Source of the DNA: Dehalococcoidia bacterium | Lineage (GTDB): Bacteria > Chloroflexota > Dehalococcoidia > CAUJGQ01 | Assembly: GCA_035310145.1 (NCBI GenBank) | Contig: DATGEL010000093.1 | Coordinates: forward strand, 44,487 to 108,486 | Length of the DNA: 64,000 nt | Direction of reading: 5' to 3' | Part shown: one piece after another, positions 8,644-17,807 of the stretch | Numbering within the stretch: position 1 is the stretch's first letter | Layout: each line of letters opens with the position of its first letter | Position numbers and translations under genes: made by a program | The notes under the pieces: model-generated | What the model was told of the DNA's origin: nothing | Seen by the model: the letters and a program-made list of their open reading frames with translations, nothing else | Databases searched by the model: none

Positions 8644-10491
8644 TCAACTGGTTTTGTCCAGCCAGACCGAGCGGATCTGCGGACAGGCATAACAGACGCC
8701 CTGACCGAGGAAGCCGTGTGAGCGGTAGTTCTTCACGTAGGACGGCCAGGCATCACGGATCCATGCCTGCGGCAGCCACACGTCGTAATTCTGGTCGAGC
8801 AGATAGTTGTAGATCTGCAGCAGGATCTGCTTGCGCTTGGTGGCATCCAGCTCGCGCCGCTGTGCGTTGAGCATCTGATCGAGGTTCGAGTCCGCGACGT
8901 TGTTGTAGTTGAAGCCGCCGCCGGTGACGTACCAGGGATAGATCCAGCCGTCGATCGAGAACTGCGCCGGGCCCCAGACCATGTTGGCAGCCTCGTTGAA
9001 GTTCCTGTTCGCCAGCAGGGTGATCGCCGTCGGGTTGTCGACGTGCCTGTCGGTCACACTGACGCCGATCTGACGCAGATTGTCCTGAAACGGCGCGAAC
9101 AAGTCGCGACCGGAGGTAATGTAGTACTCGACGATCTCGAAGCCCACGTTGTCCACGCCGGCCGCCTGCAGCATCTTCTTGGCTTCACTCGGGTTGAACT
9201 GATAGGTCGGACCCTGGCTTTTTGCCGTTGGGAACGAGTCGAAGATGAACGACCAGGGGATTGCGGTGGCGCTGAACCCTTTGTTCAGGCTGTCGTAGAA
9301 CAGATCGTCGTACGACTGACGATCGATGCCCATGCTGATCGCGTTACGTACGCGCTTGTCCTTGAACTTGGGGTTGTTCATATTAAACATGAAGCCGTTG
9401 ACATTGCCGCCACGCGAGGTCGGCAGATCGAGCCAGACGGTGTCCGGGCTGTTCTTGAGCAGATCTTCGCCGTCCGCCGTGTCCAGCGGCTGATACCAGA
9501 ACCAGTTGCCGGAGCGGAAGCCGGCCTTCTGCGTCGCCGTGCTGTTTTCGACGAACGCCTCGACGCGATCGGCATAGGGCAGCGGCTTGCCGTCGGCGCC
9601 CATCTCCCAGTAGTCTGGGTTGGCATGGAAGACCGAGCCCTGCTTCGGCGTCCACGAGTCGCGGATGAATGGGCCGGTGCCGATCACCTCCGTCTGGATC
9701 TTGTCGCTGTTCACATACAGCTCGCGCGGCTCGATAAAGGCGAAGGTGGCGATACTCGCGGGAAAGTCAACGTAGGGCGCCTTCAGCTTGACGCGCAGCG
9801 TGTTGGCGTCGGGGATCTCCATGCTGTCGACGAGTGAGAAGTAGTCCTTCTGCACGCCGCCCGCCGCGTAACGCTCGAACACGAGCTTGACGTCCTCGGA
9901 CGTGAACGCGCGGCCGCTGACCGGCGCGACGTTCTGCCACTTCACGCCTTTGCGCAGCGTGAAGACGAACTCGGTGCCGTCCTGCGCGGTCTGTTCCCAT
10001 TTCTCTGCGAGGTCGGGCTCCAGCTCGAGCTTGAACGGGTCGGTGGCCGGCCCCAACTTTTCTCGGATCAGCCGGTTGTAGACGAGTGAGCTCGTGTCGT
10101 AGATGGTGCAGGAGAAGCCGCGCGTATGGTCGAAGTGCGGCGGGTCCAGGTAGCGGAACTTGACCGTGCCGCCGCGCTTGACACTCTTCGCGGCATTGAG
10201 CTCCTCCTGGCTCGCGGCAAGCTGATTCTGGTAATGGCCGGGCTTGATCTTGTCCACGGCGCCGGACTGCGCGGCCACCGTGCCGCCGGCCGTGGCGGCG
10301 CTGATCGCCGGAGCCGCGGTGCCGGCCGCCGCCGGCGCGCCGCTGTTGGCCGGCGCCGAAGATCCCTTCTTGTTGTTGCTGCCGCCGCACGCGGCAACCA
10401 GGGCAACGGCGCCGATGGGCACGCTCGTTTGCAAGATCCGGCGGCGAGGAACACCGCGCGACTTTCGCAACCAGTAGTTGTCACCGCTCAT
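8644..10491 (-). CDS. Solute-binding lipoprotein of a peptide ABC transporter (SBP family 5)
   Basis: A 615-residue extracytoplasmic binding protein of the DppA/OppA family. The N-terminus carries a twin-arginine-like RRRILQTS, a hydrophobic stretch and the lipobox LVAAC near residues 31-35, so it is likely a Tat-exported lipoprotein. A Gly/Ala/Ser-rich linker precedes the fold. Family features include LEPDLAEKWEQ...TFTLRKGVKW-type sequence, and KDKRVRNAISMGIDRQ in the second lobe. First gene of the transporter operon; the substrate is unknown (oligopeptide, nickel chelate or glycoside all fit the family). Confidence 0.94.
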   Translation of the reverse strand: MSGDNYWLRKSRGVPRRRILQTSVPIGAVALVAACGGSNNKKGSSAPANSGAPAAAGTAAPAISAATAGGTVAAQSGAVDKIKPGHYQNQLAASQEELNAAKSVKRGGTVKFRYLDPPHFDHTRGFSCTIYDTSSLVYNRLIREKLGPATDPFKLELEPDLAEKWEQTAQDGTEFVFTLRKGVKWQNVAPVSGRAFTSEDVKLVFERYAAGGVQKDYFSLVDSMEIPDANTLRVKLKAPYVDFPASIATFAFIEPRELYVNSDKIQTEVIGTGPFIRDSWTPKQGSVFHANPDYWEMGADGKPLPYADRVEAFVENSTATQKAGFRSGNWFWYQPLDTADGEDLLKNSPDTVWLDLPTSRGGNVNGFMFNMNNPKFKDKRVRNAISMGIDRQSYDDLFYDSLNKGFSATAIPWSFIFDSFPTAKSQGPTYQFNPSEAKKMLQAAGVDNVGFEIVEYYITSGRDLFAPFQDNLRQIGVSVTDRHVDNPTAITLLANRNFNEAANMVWGPAQFSIDGWIYPWYVTGGGFNYNNVADSNLDQMLNAQRRELDATKRKQILLQIYNYLLDQNYDVWLPQAWIRDAWPSYVKNYRSHGFLGQGVCYACPQIRSVWLDKTS

Positions 10492-10714
10492 CGGCCTGCT
10501 CCTTCAGCTACACCACGCGTCTCCTCCACCGCCGCCAAACTCTCCGCTTCCGCGGTTGGCAGCCATTCTACCCGTCTGGTCAAGTCCTGTGGGGCCAGTT
10601 TCCTGAGCGCCACGATTTCGAAACATCGGCAGCGGAAATGTTCGCGAGTCTGGCGCGACTGCGCCCAGGCCGCTAGCATTTCGTTGCGATCGGGCCCGGG
10701 CGCAGGAGGGGACG

Positions 10715-11674
10715 ATGAACCGCGACGAACTGATCGAGCGGCTGCGCGATTCCGGTGTGGCAGGCCTCGCGGCCATGCACGCAGTTCCGGCAGCAGCGCT
10801 TTCGCGGGCCGGCTACGAGAACGGCTGGACGGTGCGGCAGATCATGGCGCACGTCGCCTCGATGGAGTTCACCTACCGCCGGCTGCCCGATGTGGCCCGC
10901 GGATCGCGCGATGCGCAGGCGACGGCCGGCGGCGGAACCTTCGACATGGACGGCTACAACGCTCGCCAGGTCGAAAGACGCGCGGAACGGTCGCCGGCCG
11001 AGCTCGCGGAAGAGTTTCTGCGCGGCCGCGCCGCACTGATCGTGCTCGTCGCCGGCCTGGACGACTGGGTGCTCGCCGTACCGATGCGCTCGGCCGGCGG
11101 CGTCAGCGGCACGCTGGCGGAGGTGATGGCCGGCACCGCCGCCGCCCATGTGCGCACCCACTGCGGCGACTTCGTCCGCGCCGGCGGCGCCGAAGCGGGT
11201 ACGGGCGAGCGGGTCGCGGCCGGGGTCTTGCTGAGCGCGGAGGAAGCCGCGGTGCACGTTGAACCAGTGCCGGCAGAGCGCTGGCGCGCCCGCGCAGGCG
11301 CCGATGCCTGGTCGGCGGCGGGCATCAGCGGCCACCTGATCGAACTGCTGCCCTACTGGGCGACGAAGCTGGAGCAGGTGAGTCAGGACGCGTCCTTGCC
11401 CTTCAGTCGCGCCCTCGACGCGCCGGAGCGGCTGGGCGGCGTGGTGAACGGCGAGGCGCTGGCGCCCGCACAGGGTGCTGCCGAACTGCGCCGCGCGTCC
11501 GCCGCGGCCGCGGCCATCCTGCGGAGAATGCCGGCCGCCGCCTGGCGGCAGACAATTGCGCACCCGCGACTCGGCGCCGTTTCACTCGAAGCGGCGGCCG
11601 AAGAGCTGCTCGTCAGCCACGCGCGCGAGCATGTCGCGCAGATCGCGGCCGCACTGGCGAGCGCGGCGGGCTGA
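10715..11674 (+). CDS. Tandem DinB/YfiT-fold protein
   Basis: A 319-residue protein that looks like two DinB four-helix bundles fused. The first has TVRQIMAHVASMEF and later AAAHVRTHCGDF; the second has SAAGISGHLIELLPYW and EELLVSHAREHVAQI. In DinB/YfiT and maleylpyruvate isomerase proteins, three such histidines bind a metal, and members include thiol-dependent S-transferases. The start has GGAGGGG nearby (CAGGAGGGGACG before ATG). Divergent from the peptide transporter. Substrate unknown. Confidence 0.8.
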   Translation: MNRDELIERLRDSGVAGLAAMHAVPAAALSRAGYENGWTVRQIMAHVASMEFTYRRLPDVARGSRDAQATAGGGTFDMDGYNARQVERRAERSPAELAEEFLRGRAALIVLVAGLDDWVLAVPMRSAGGVSGTLAEVMAGTAAAHVRTHCGDFVRAGGAEAGTGERVAAGVLLSAEEAAVHVEPVPAERWRARAGADAWSAAGISGHLIELLPYWATKLEQVSQDASLPFSRALDAPERLGGVVNGEALAPAQGAAELRRASAAAAAILRRMPAAAWRQTIAHPRLGAVSLEAAAEELLVSHAREHVAQIAAALASAAG

Positions 11675-11702
11675 GTCACACTGCCAGCGCCCTGGCGCGA
11701 CC

Positions 11703-12722
11703 CTACTCGCGCATCTCCTGCGCCGCCAGCACTTCGGGATTCACCATCGTCTCGGGCACACGGCCGCTGACGGCGGCGACGAGGTTGCGGCCGGCCAGCT
11801 CGGCCATCGCCTGCCGTGTCTCGATCGTGCCGCTCGCCATGTGCGGCGCCACCAGCAGGTTGGGCGCGGTCAGCAGCGGATCGTCCGCGGGCAGCGGCTC
11901 GACCTCGAAGACGTCCAATGCCGCGCCGGCGATCTGCCCCTCGTGCAGGGCGGCGGCGAGGTCCGCCTGGTTCACCACCGGCCCGCGCGAGGTGTTGATG
12001 AAGAAGGCGCTCGGCTTCATCAGCTCGAACTCGCGGCGGCCGATGTGGCGGCGGGTTGTCTCGTCCAGGAAGACGTGGACCGAAAGGAAGTCCGCCTCGC
12101 GCAGCACCTCGTCGCGCTCGGCGTAGCTGGCGAGCCCTTCGTCCTCGGCCTTCGGGTCACGGATCGGGTCGTAGTAGACCACGCGCAGGCCGAAGCCGCT
12201 GGCACGCCGCGCCACGGCGTGGCCGATGCGCCCAAAGCCGAGGATGCCGAGCGTCTTGTGCTTCATATCGGTGCCGATCGTCATCGGCTGGCCGCCGGCC
12301 CAGCGGCCCTCGCGCACGTGCGCCTGGCCCTCGATCAGGCGCCGCGCCAGGGAGAGCATCAGCAGATAGGTCTCGTCGGCCACCGCGTCGCTGAGCACTC
12401 CGGGCGTATTGCAGACCAGCAACCCGTGCGCCGTCGCGAAGGGAATGTCCACGTTGTCGTAGCCAACGCCGAAGTTGCTCACGACCCTGAGCTGCGGGTT
12501 GGCGAGGATCAGCTCGTGGTCGAGCTTCACCTGGTTCGACGTGAGCAGACCGACGACGCCGGGCAGCACCCGCGCCAGCTCCTCGCGCGGCACACGCCCT
12601 TTGCCCGTCCAGCGCTGCACATTGCAGGCCGCCTCGACCGCCGCGAGAACGTGATCGTGAATCGGCGTGGCGACGTAGACCGCGGGGCGCGCCGCCGGGT
12701 CGCCTTGCTGATCTGCACTCAT
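11703..12722 (-). CDS. D-2-hydroxyacid dehydrogenase (glyoxylate/hydroxypyruvate reductase-like)
   Basis: A 339-residue NAD(P)-dependent oxidoreductase with the D-isomer-specific family layout. Present are the Rossmann motif GILGFGRIGHAVARRA, the signature LMKPSAFFINTSRGPVVNQADL, the substrate loop SNFGVGYDNVDI, and the catalytic histidine in APHMASGT. It most resembles glyoxylate/hydroxypyruvate or gluconate reductases rather than PHGDH, since no ACT domain follows. The start is fixed by AAGGAG six bases upstream of ATG 12722. Reaction direction and exact acid are not determinable. Confidence 0.92.
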   Translation of the reverse strand: MSADQQGDPAARPAVYVATPIHDHVLAAVEAACNVQRWTGKGRVPREELARVLPGVVGLLTSNQVKLDHELILANPQLRVVSNFGVGYDNVDIPFATAHGLLVCNTPGVLSDAVADETYLLMLSLARRLIEGQAHVREGRWAGGQPMTIGTDMKHKTLGILGFGRIGHAVARRASGFGLRVVYYDPIRDPKAEDEGLASYAERDEVLREADFLSVHVFLDETTRRHIGRREFELMKPSAFFINTSRGPVVNQADLAAALHEGQIAGAALDVFEVEPLPADDPLLTAPNLLVAPHMASGTIETRQAMAELAGRNLVAAVSGRVPETMVNPEVLAAQEMRE

Positions 12723-12902
12723 GGCCGCTCCTTCGCACGACTGCATCGCGCTTCTCTTCGGCGCCGAGCATGGCACAGCGCCGCGCAACATGCACCGGGC
12801 CGGCGCGGCTGGCGCAAGCGACGGTGCGCCCCTAGCATAACGGTGAAGGCAACGCCGCGGCGCCCGGGCGTCGGGCCTCGCGGCAGATACGGAGTCAGCC
12901 CG

Positions 12903-13124
12903 ATGGGACGTGAGCAGCTCGAAGCGCTCGTCACGGTCTTGCAGCAGCAACTAGCCGCCGGCACGCAGACGGTCGCGACCGGCACCTGGGATATCCGTTA
13001 CGACAAAGACCGCAAGGCCTTCTACTTCGACAAGTGCGAGTTCGGCGGCTACTGCGAGGAACGTCCGGCCGTGATCAGCGTCACGGGTGAGGTGCTTGAC
13101 CCGGGTGGCCCGTTGCTCGGCTGA
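12903..13124 (+). CDS. Small hypothetical protein
   Basis: A 73-residue protein: a helical start (REQLEALVTVLQQQLAAG), then an aromatic, charged stretch (WDIRYDKDRKAFYFDKCEF) and a Pro/Gly tail. GGAG lies about nine bases before the ATG. I do not recognise a family. Codon use and amino-acid balance look like real protein, unlike the long overlapping reading frame it sits in. It is divergent from the dehydrogenase gene. Confidence 0.6.
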   Translation: MGREQLEALVTVLQQQLAAGTQTVATGTWDIRYDKDRKAFYFDKCEFGGYCEERPAVISVTGEVLDPGGPLLG

Positions 13125-13255
13125 CCAAGACGACGGTGAATCGTCATAAGACGCGAACGCGAGCATTTACGAGCCAGCGGGCGGACGGACGAGATTTCCT
13201 ACGGCCCTGGCGGCCGGTATCGCTGAGACGGCGCTGACACACCCCCTGGCACGGC

Positions 13256-13286
13256 TTGACGTTCTGTTAGGGAATAACAGTACGAT
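13256..13286 (+). promoter_or_regulatory. Candidate promoter with palindromic operator in the spacer
   Basis: TTGACG (13256-13261) and TACGAT (13281-13286) are 19 bp apart, and the spacer contains the perfect inverted repeat CTGTTA-GGGAA-TAACAG (13264-13280). A dimeric regulator bound there would cover the RNA polymerase site. Downstream are two small genes and the cobalamin-binding protein gene. The spacer is slightly long for a strong unregulated promoter. Confidence 0.45.
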
Positions 13287-13375
13287 GCGGGCGTCATAAC
13301 ACCGTCCCGTCAGCTTCCTGACGCGCGGGTTCATCACGTCGGCTCCGCAGATCGGGCTCGCGGTGAGGCAGGGCC

Positions 13376-13600
13376 ATGCCCGCGTTGATCGTGCTCTTTG
13401 CCCTGGCGGGATTCGCACCCTTCAGCATCTTGATCGTGAGCACGGCGCGCGGCGCGATACGACGGCTGCGCGAACCCCGCGGCGCCGGGGGCTCTGCTGC
13501 CATCTCGCAGTTGATGCTCGCGCTGCTTTCGGCGATCGACACCGGCTTCGTCGCGCTGGCGCTGCGCTCCGCTGTCCTCCCGCTGCATCCACCGGGCTGA
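13376..13600 (+). CDS. Possible small two-TM membrane protein
   Basis: A 74-residue frame with two hydrophobic stretches (LIVLFALAGFAPFSILIV, and LMLALLSAIDTGFVALAL) separated by a basic loop (RGAIRRLREPRG), consistent with a hairpin membrane protein. No family is recognised and the Shine-Dalgarno (GAGGCAGGG) is mediocre. It lies 90 bp after a candidate promoter and 68 bp before the next small gene. An overlapping frame on the other strand is less protein-like. Confidence 0.35.
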   Translation: MPALIVLFALAGFAPFSILIVSTARGAIRRLREPRGAGGSAAISQLMLALLSAIDTGFVALALRSAVLPLHPPG

Positions 13601-13668
13601 TCGGCGGCCACGCTGCGCGGCGTGGCCGGCTCGCGGCGCGCTTCCACGAGACACGCGGGGGTACGAAG

Positions 13669-13860
13669 GTGAGCTACAGCGTCGTGCGTCGCCAGGGAAT
13701 CACCGAGACGATCACCTGCCAGCTCGAAGCCGAGTCCGCGGTGCAACTGCTCAAGGACTGGGCGCGGGTCTACCCTCAGCAATTCCTGCTGATCCGCGAC
13801 GACGCCGGCCTCGCCGTCGCCTTCCGCCGGCCGGGCGCGCAGCCCGCGCTGGCGGGCTGA
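13669..13860 (+). CDS. Small hypothetical protein
   Basis: A 63-residue frame from a GTG: MSYSVVRRQGITETITCQLEA and onward, with an alpha/beta-like pattern (ESAVQLLKDWARVYPQQFLLIRDDAGLAVAFRR). The stop is three bases before the cobalamin-binding protein start, so the two are probably co-transcribed and perhaps translationally coupled. No family recognised. The start could be an upstream codon. Confidence 0.5.
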   Translation: MSYSVVRRQGITETITCQLEAESAVQLLKDWARVYPQQFLLIRDDAGLAVAFRRPGAQPALAG

Positions 13861-13863
13861 GGC

Positions 13864-14784
13864 GTGCGCATCTGCTCATTGCTGCCCTCGGCCACCGAGA
13901 TTGTCTGCGCACTCGGCCTCGAAGGCTCGCTGGTCGGCGTCACGCACGAGTGCGACTTTCCGGCTGCGGTCCGCTCCTTGCCCCGCGTCACCCGCAGCGC
14001 GATCGAGAGCGACGGGCTCAGCAGCAGCCGCATCGACGCGCTCGTCGCCGCGCGCGTGCACGACCATCGCGGACTCTATGCACTCGACCGCGATCTGCTC
14101 GAACGGCTGAACCCGGACCTGATCCTCACCCAGGAACTGTGCGACGTCTGCGCCGTCTCCTACGCCGAGGTGCAGGAGGCCGTGCGCGCCCTGTTCGGCG
14201 AGCGCAGCGTGCTCTCTTTGGAGCCGACCCGCCTGGACGAAGTCTTCGCGAGCATCGAGCGCGTCGGCACCGTAACGGGACGCGAGCGCGACGCCGCACA
14301 CCTGACGGGGTGGCTGCGTGCGGAGCGAGATCGGATCGCCGGCTTGCTCACCGGGATCGCAGAGCGGCCGCGCGTCGCCTGCATCGAATGGCTGGACCCG
14401 CCCTGGGTCGGCGGCCACTGGGTGCCGGAGATGGTGGCGCTGGCCGGCGGCACCGACGCGCTGGGCGAGGCCGGTTCGCCATCCGTGCGTACGAGCTGGG
14501 AGCAGGTCGCCGCCGCGCGGCCCAATGTGATCGTAGTCATGCCCTGCGGCTTCGGCGTAGAGCGGATCCTGCGTGAGATCGCCACGCTTGACCTGCCGCC
14601 GACGTGGCACGATCTGCCGGCGGTGCGCGCCGGGCGCGTCTACGCCGTGGACGCCAACAGCTACTTCAGCCGGCCAGGTCCGCGCCTGGTCGATGGCCTG
14701 CGCCTGCTAGCTGGCCTGCTGCATGCGGAGCGCCTGCCGCTCTCCGCCGATCCGAATCGCTGGCGGGCCGTTGAGGCCGGCTGA
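13864..14784 (+). CDS. Cobalamin-binding protein of the BtuF/FepB type, no signal peptide
   Basis: A 306-residue protein with the class III periplasmic-binding fold of BtuF. It opens with ICSLLPSATEIVCALGLEGSLVGVTHECDFP-type sequence (the family's SLxPSxTE motif), then RIDALVAARV, LNPDLILTQELCDVCAVSY, and the second-lobe ARPNVIVVMPCGFGVER. There is no signal sequence, so unlike BtuF it may stay cytosolic; such versions are annotated as cobalamin-binding proteins of unknown role. It starts with GTG and follows a small gene by 3 bp. Confidence 0.88.
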   Translation: MRICSLLPSATEIVCALGLEGSLVGVTHECDFPAAVRSLPRVTRSAIESDGLSSSRIDALVAARVHDHRGLYALDRDLLERLNPDLILTQELCDVCAVSYAEVQEAVRALFGERSVLSLEPTRLDEVFASIERVGTVTGRERDAAHLTGWLRAERDRIAGLLTGIAERPRVACIEWLDPPWVGGHWVPEMVALAGGTDALGEAGSPSVRTSWEQVAAARPNVIVVMPCGFGVERILREIATLDLPPTWHDLPAVRAGRVYAVDANSYFSRPGPRLVDGLRLLAGLLHAERLPLSADPNRWRAVEAG

Positions 14785-14811
14785 GCGGCGGCGTGGCGCG
14801 GTGCGCCCGGT

Positions 14812-15492
14812 TTAGTCTGGCCCCGCCAGATCCGAGTCCGACGCATCGCCGGCGACGCGCCGCAGTCCGGACCACGAGAGACCGGGCAACGACCAGTAGA
14901 CGGCGATCGCGATCATGAACACCACGCTCGCCACGGCATTGACGACCGCGACCGCGACCGCTGCGGCGTAGACGGGCGGCCCGACGGCGTTTCGTCGGCT
15001 CAAGCGCGCCACGGCGGCCTCGTCCAGGTCCGAGTGCAGCAGGCGGTGACGCCAGGCCGCGTACCGCCAGACGAGATTCCAGAAGAGCGAGATCAGCACA
15101 AAGGTGCCGCAGTAGAGCACGGCAGCCAGTCGTTCCTCTCGGTGGCCAATGTATTCGGAGAGCAGCGAGGTCGTGAACGGCACCACGGTCACCGCCATCA
15201 GCAGCAGGCCGTTGAAGAAGAGCAGGCCGTGATCGACGCGGGCGATGCGGCGGAACATCTGGTGGTGGTTCACCCACATGATCAGGATGGAGAGAAAGCT
15301 GCCGGCATAGCCCAGGTACGCCGGCCACTGATCCAGCAGGGCCGGCCCCAATCGCCTGGCGCCCTCGCCCGCGGGCGGCACCTTCAGATCGAGCACCAGC
15401 AGTGTGATCGCGACCGCGAAGACGCCGTCGCTGAACGCCTCCAGCCGCCCCGTCTCGCGTTCGCCCTCGCTTGCCGAACCGCCGCTCGACAC
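14812..15492 (-). CDS. TMEM175-like (DUF1211) membrane channel protein
   Basis: A 226-residue, six-TM protein. The signature RLEAFSDGVFAVAITLLVLDLKVP near the N-terminus matches the TMEM175 pore helix motif (FSDGVFAIAxTLLxL). Later helices include FLSILIMWVNHHQMF and LLFFNGLLLMAVTVVPFTTSLL, typical of the family. Bacterial members conduct potassium and other monovalent cations. The GTG start at 15492 lies 17 bp downstream of the crotonase stop; the Shine-Dalgarno is weak, so the exact start is uncertain. Confidence 0.88.
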   Translation of the reverse strand: MSSGGSASEGERETGRLEAFSDGVFAVAITLLVLDLKVPPAGEGARRLGPALLDQWPAYLGYAGSFLSILIMWVNHHQMFRRIARVDHGLLFFNGLLLMAVTVVPFTTSLLSEYIGHREERLAAVLYCGTFVLISLFWNLVWRYAAWRHRLLHSDLDEAAVARLSRRNAVGPPVYAAAVAVAVVNAVASVVFMIAIAVYWSLPGLSWSGLRRVAGDASDSDLAGPD

Positions 15493-15509
15493 GGCTTGCT
15501 CGCCCAATC

Positions 15510-16331
15510 TCAGCGCCCGTGGAACACCGGTTGGCGCTTCTCCATAAAGGCGCGTACCGATTCCCGGTGATCCTCGGTGCGGCCCGCCACGAGCACGGTG
15601 CTCGCCACCACTTCGTTCGCGGCTTCCAGGTCCAGCGTCTCCGTCACGCGCCAGCTCATCTTGGCGACCTTGTTGCTGATCGGCGCCGCCGCCGCGATCT
15701 CCTCGGCAAGCGCCAGCGTCTTCGCTTCCAGCTCCTCGGCCGGATGGACCGCGTTCAGCCCGCCGGCCCGCAGCAACTCCTGGGCAGAGACGAAGCGAGC
15801 GGTGTACAGCATCTCTGCTGTCAGCCGGCGGCCGATCATGCGCGGAATCAACCACATGCCGCCCAGATCGGGGATCAGCGCCCGGCGCATGTAGGCGATC
15901 ATGAAGCGGGCTTCGCTGGAGGCGAGTGCCAGGTCGGTGGCGCAGACCAGGTCGAAGCCGGCGCCGACGGCCACGCCGTTCACCATGGCGATCGTCGGGA
16001 TCTCCAGGCGGTAAATGGCGTGCATCATCGCCTGGCCGTGACGGCGCAGGCTCTGGCGGCTCGCTTCGAGGCTTTGGGCGCGCGGCTCGCCGCCGGCCGC
16101 ATCGCCCTGGCGCGCCGCCATGTTGCCGACGTCCGCGCCCGCGCAGAAGGCGCGTCCGGCGCCGGTGACGATCAGGCAGCGCGCCTCCGTGTCGGCATCG
16201 ATCGCGCGGCAGGCGTCGAGCACCTCGAGTTGCAGCTCGGGCGTCATGGCGTTGAGCCGCTCCGGGCGGTTCAGGGTGATGCGATGGATGTGACTGCCGA
16301 TCCGTTCGTGCAGTATCGTGTTGTAGGCCAT
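15510..16331 (-). CDS. Crotonase-fold enzyme (enoyl-CoA hydratase/isomerase family)
   Basis: A 273-residue crotonase. Conserved parts: ITLNRPERLNAMTPEL, IVTGAGRAFCAGADV (oxyanion hole), MVNGVAVGAGFDLVCATDLALASS, and ALIPDLGGMWLIPRMIG. The first catalytic Glu of hydratases is replaced (GAGFDL) and an Asp occurs at the PDLGG position, as in PaaG-type isomerases, so isomerase activity is more likely than hydration. The start follows GGAGCGGGA. Divergent from a small zinc-protein gene. Confidence 0.9.
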   Translation of the reverse strand: MAYNTILHERIGSHIHRITLNRPERLNAMTPELQLEVLDACRAIDADTEARCLIVTGAGRAFCAGADVGNMAARQGDAAGGEPRAQSLEASRQSLRRHGQAMMHAIYRLEIPTIAMVNGVAVGAGFDLVCATDLALASSEARFMIAYMRRALIPDLGGMWLIPRMIGRRLTAEMLYTARFVSAQELLRAGGLNAVHPAEELEAKTLALAEEIAAAAPISNKVAKMSWRVTETLDLEAANEVVASTVLVAGRTEDHRESVRAFMEKRQPVFHGR

Positions 16332-16392
16332 CTTCCCGCTCCGGCGACCCGCGCAGGCGGCGCGGCAGGCGCCGGGTGGAGTGTAGCACGCA

Positions 16393-16599
16393 ATGCCCGA
16401 GCCCTCGCCAGCCAAACGGGCGGAGCCCGCACCCGACCGTTGTGCCGAGTGCGGCGCCGACGTGGCGCTGGCCGCGGCGCTCGTCTATCACGGCCTGGTC
16501 TACCACCCAGCCTGCGCCAGCGGCGTGCGCCCACGCGCGGCGGCGCCCGAGCGCTGGCCGTTCGGCGTACCCGAGTTCAACTGCACGGGAGACCTCTGA
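16393..16599 (+). CDS. Small putative zinc-binding protein
   Basis: A 68-residue protein with a CAEC motif near residue 17 and a YHGLVYHPAC segment, a C-x2-C...H-x2-C-like arrangement that could bind one zinc. Its stop overlaps the next gene's start (TGATG), so it is translationally coupled to the acetyltransferase. No family recognised. Shine-Dalgarno (GGTGGAG) is somewhat distant from the ATG. Confidence 0.55.
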   Translation: MPEPSPAKRAEPAPDRCAECGADVALAAALVYHGLVYHPACASGVRPRAAAPERWPFGVPEFNCTGDL

Positions 16600-17807
16600 T
16601 GCCCGCCACCACCGCGACCACCGAGATCCGCCCGGCCACGCCCGACGAGATGCCGCGCCTCGCCCAGGTCGTCAGCCTCTCGCTCGCCTTGCCGGCGCAG
16701 CAGTTCGCCGCGCTGCGCCCCGAGTGGACGCTGTGCGCCTTCGAGAACGATCAACTCGCCACGGCCTACGCCGCCTGGCCGTTCACGATGCGCATGAACG
16801 GCAAACCGATGAAGGTCGCCGGCGTCACCACCGTGAGCACGCACCCGACCCATCGCCGGCGCGGCAACCTGCGCGCGATCATGGAGACGGACTTCCGCCG
16901 CCGCCATGAGCAGGGCGAGCCGGTCGCGGCACTCTACGCTTCGCTGGCCGCGATCTACCAGCGCTACGGCTACGCGATCGTGACCACGCACCACAGCTAC
17001 GCGATTGAACCGCGCTACCTGCAGTTCACCCGGCCGAGTGAGATTCCTGGCGAGCTGCGCGAGTCATCGCCTGCCGAGCTGCCCACGCTGATTGACGTGT
17101 ACCGCCGCTTCCGCGAACAGCGCACGGCCTACCTGCACCGCGGCGCGGCGATGTGGCAGGTCAGCGCCCTCGGCCCGCCCGCCGAGGGAGAAACCGTCTC
17201 CGTCGTGCTGTACGAGGAGCGCGGCGTACCGCAAGGCTACGTCGTCTACGCCACGGCACAGGGCCCGGCGGACGGCAACCGGCCGAGCCAGCGCCTGCAA
17301 CTGCGCGACCTGTGCTGGCTCAACCCGGCCGCCTACCGCGCCTGCTGGGAGCATCTCTCGCGCTTCGACCTGGTGCGCCAGATCAGCTGGCCGAATGTAC
17401 CCGCCGACGATCCGTTGCCGCACCTGCTGCTGGAGCCGCGCATGCTGCACGCCGCCTCGCGCGACGGCATCCTCGCCCGCATCATCGACATCGACCGCGC
17501 CTTTGCGGGCCGCGGCTATCAGCACAGCGGCCGCTTGAGCTTCGCCGCCACCGACTCGCTCTGCCCCTGGAACGAGGGCACCTGGACGCTCGAAGTTGAC
17601 GGCGCGGACGCGAGCGTGCGCCGCGGCGGCGGGACGGCACTGTTCAGCGCGCCGATCGACACGCTCTCCATGCTGCTCTTCGGCCAGCTCAGCGCGACCG
17701 AGGCCTGGCGCATGGGCCGGCTCGACTGCCCGGACCCGGACGCGCTGGCGGGCGCCGATCGCCTGCTCAGCACAGCCTATCGCCCGTTCTGTGCCGATCA
17801 CTTCTGA
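16599..17807 (+). CDS. Eis-like GNAT N-acetyltransferase
   Basis: A 402-residue protein with an N-terminal GNAT domain (IRPATPDEMPRLAQVV; VTTVSTHPTHRRRGNLRAIM is the acetyl-CoA-binding V/I-x-x-x-x-R-R-x-G-x-L motif), a second GNAT-like central domain, and a C-terminal sterol-carrier-like domain (TWTLEVDGADASVRR...DTLSMLLFGQLSATEAWRMG). This three-part layout is that of Eis, which multiply acetylates amines such as aminoglycosides and polyamines. The start overlaps the preceding stop by TGATG. Confidence 0.9.
   Translation: MPATTATTEIRPATPDEMPRLAQVVSLSLALPAQQFAALRPEWTLCAFENDQLATAYAAWPFTMRMNGKPMKVAGVTTVSTHPTHRRRGNLRAIMETDFRRRHEQGEPVAALYASLAAIYQRYGYAIVTTHHSYAIEPRYLQFTRPSEIPGELRESSPAELPTLIDVYRRFREQRTAYLHRGAAMWQVSALGPPAEGETVSVVLYEERGVPQGYVVYATAQGPADGNRPSQRLQLRDLCWLNPAAYRACWEHLSRFDLVRQISWPNVPADDPLPHLLLEPRMLHAASRDGILARIIDIDRAFAGRGYQHSGRLSFAATDSLCPWNEGTWTLEVDGADASVRRGGGTALFSAPIDTLSMLLFGQLSATEAWRMGRLDCPDPDALAGADRLLSTAYRPFCADHF

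Noticed and set aside
14812..16506. Minus-strand frame of 564 residues joining the channel with upstream sequence
   Set aside because: Only its C-terminal part (the channel from 15492) is real; the rest is out of frame across the crotonase gene.
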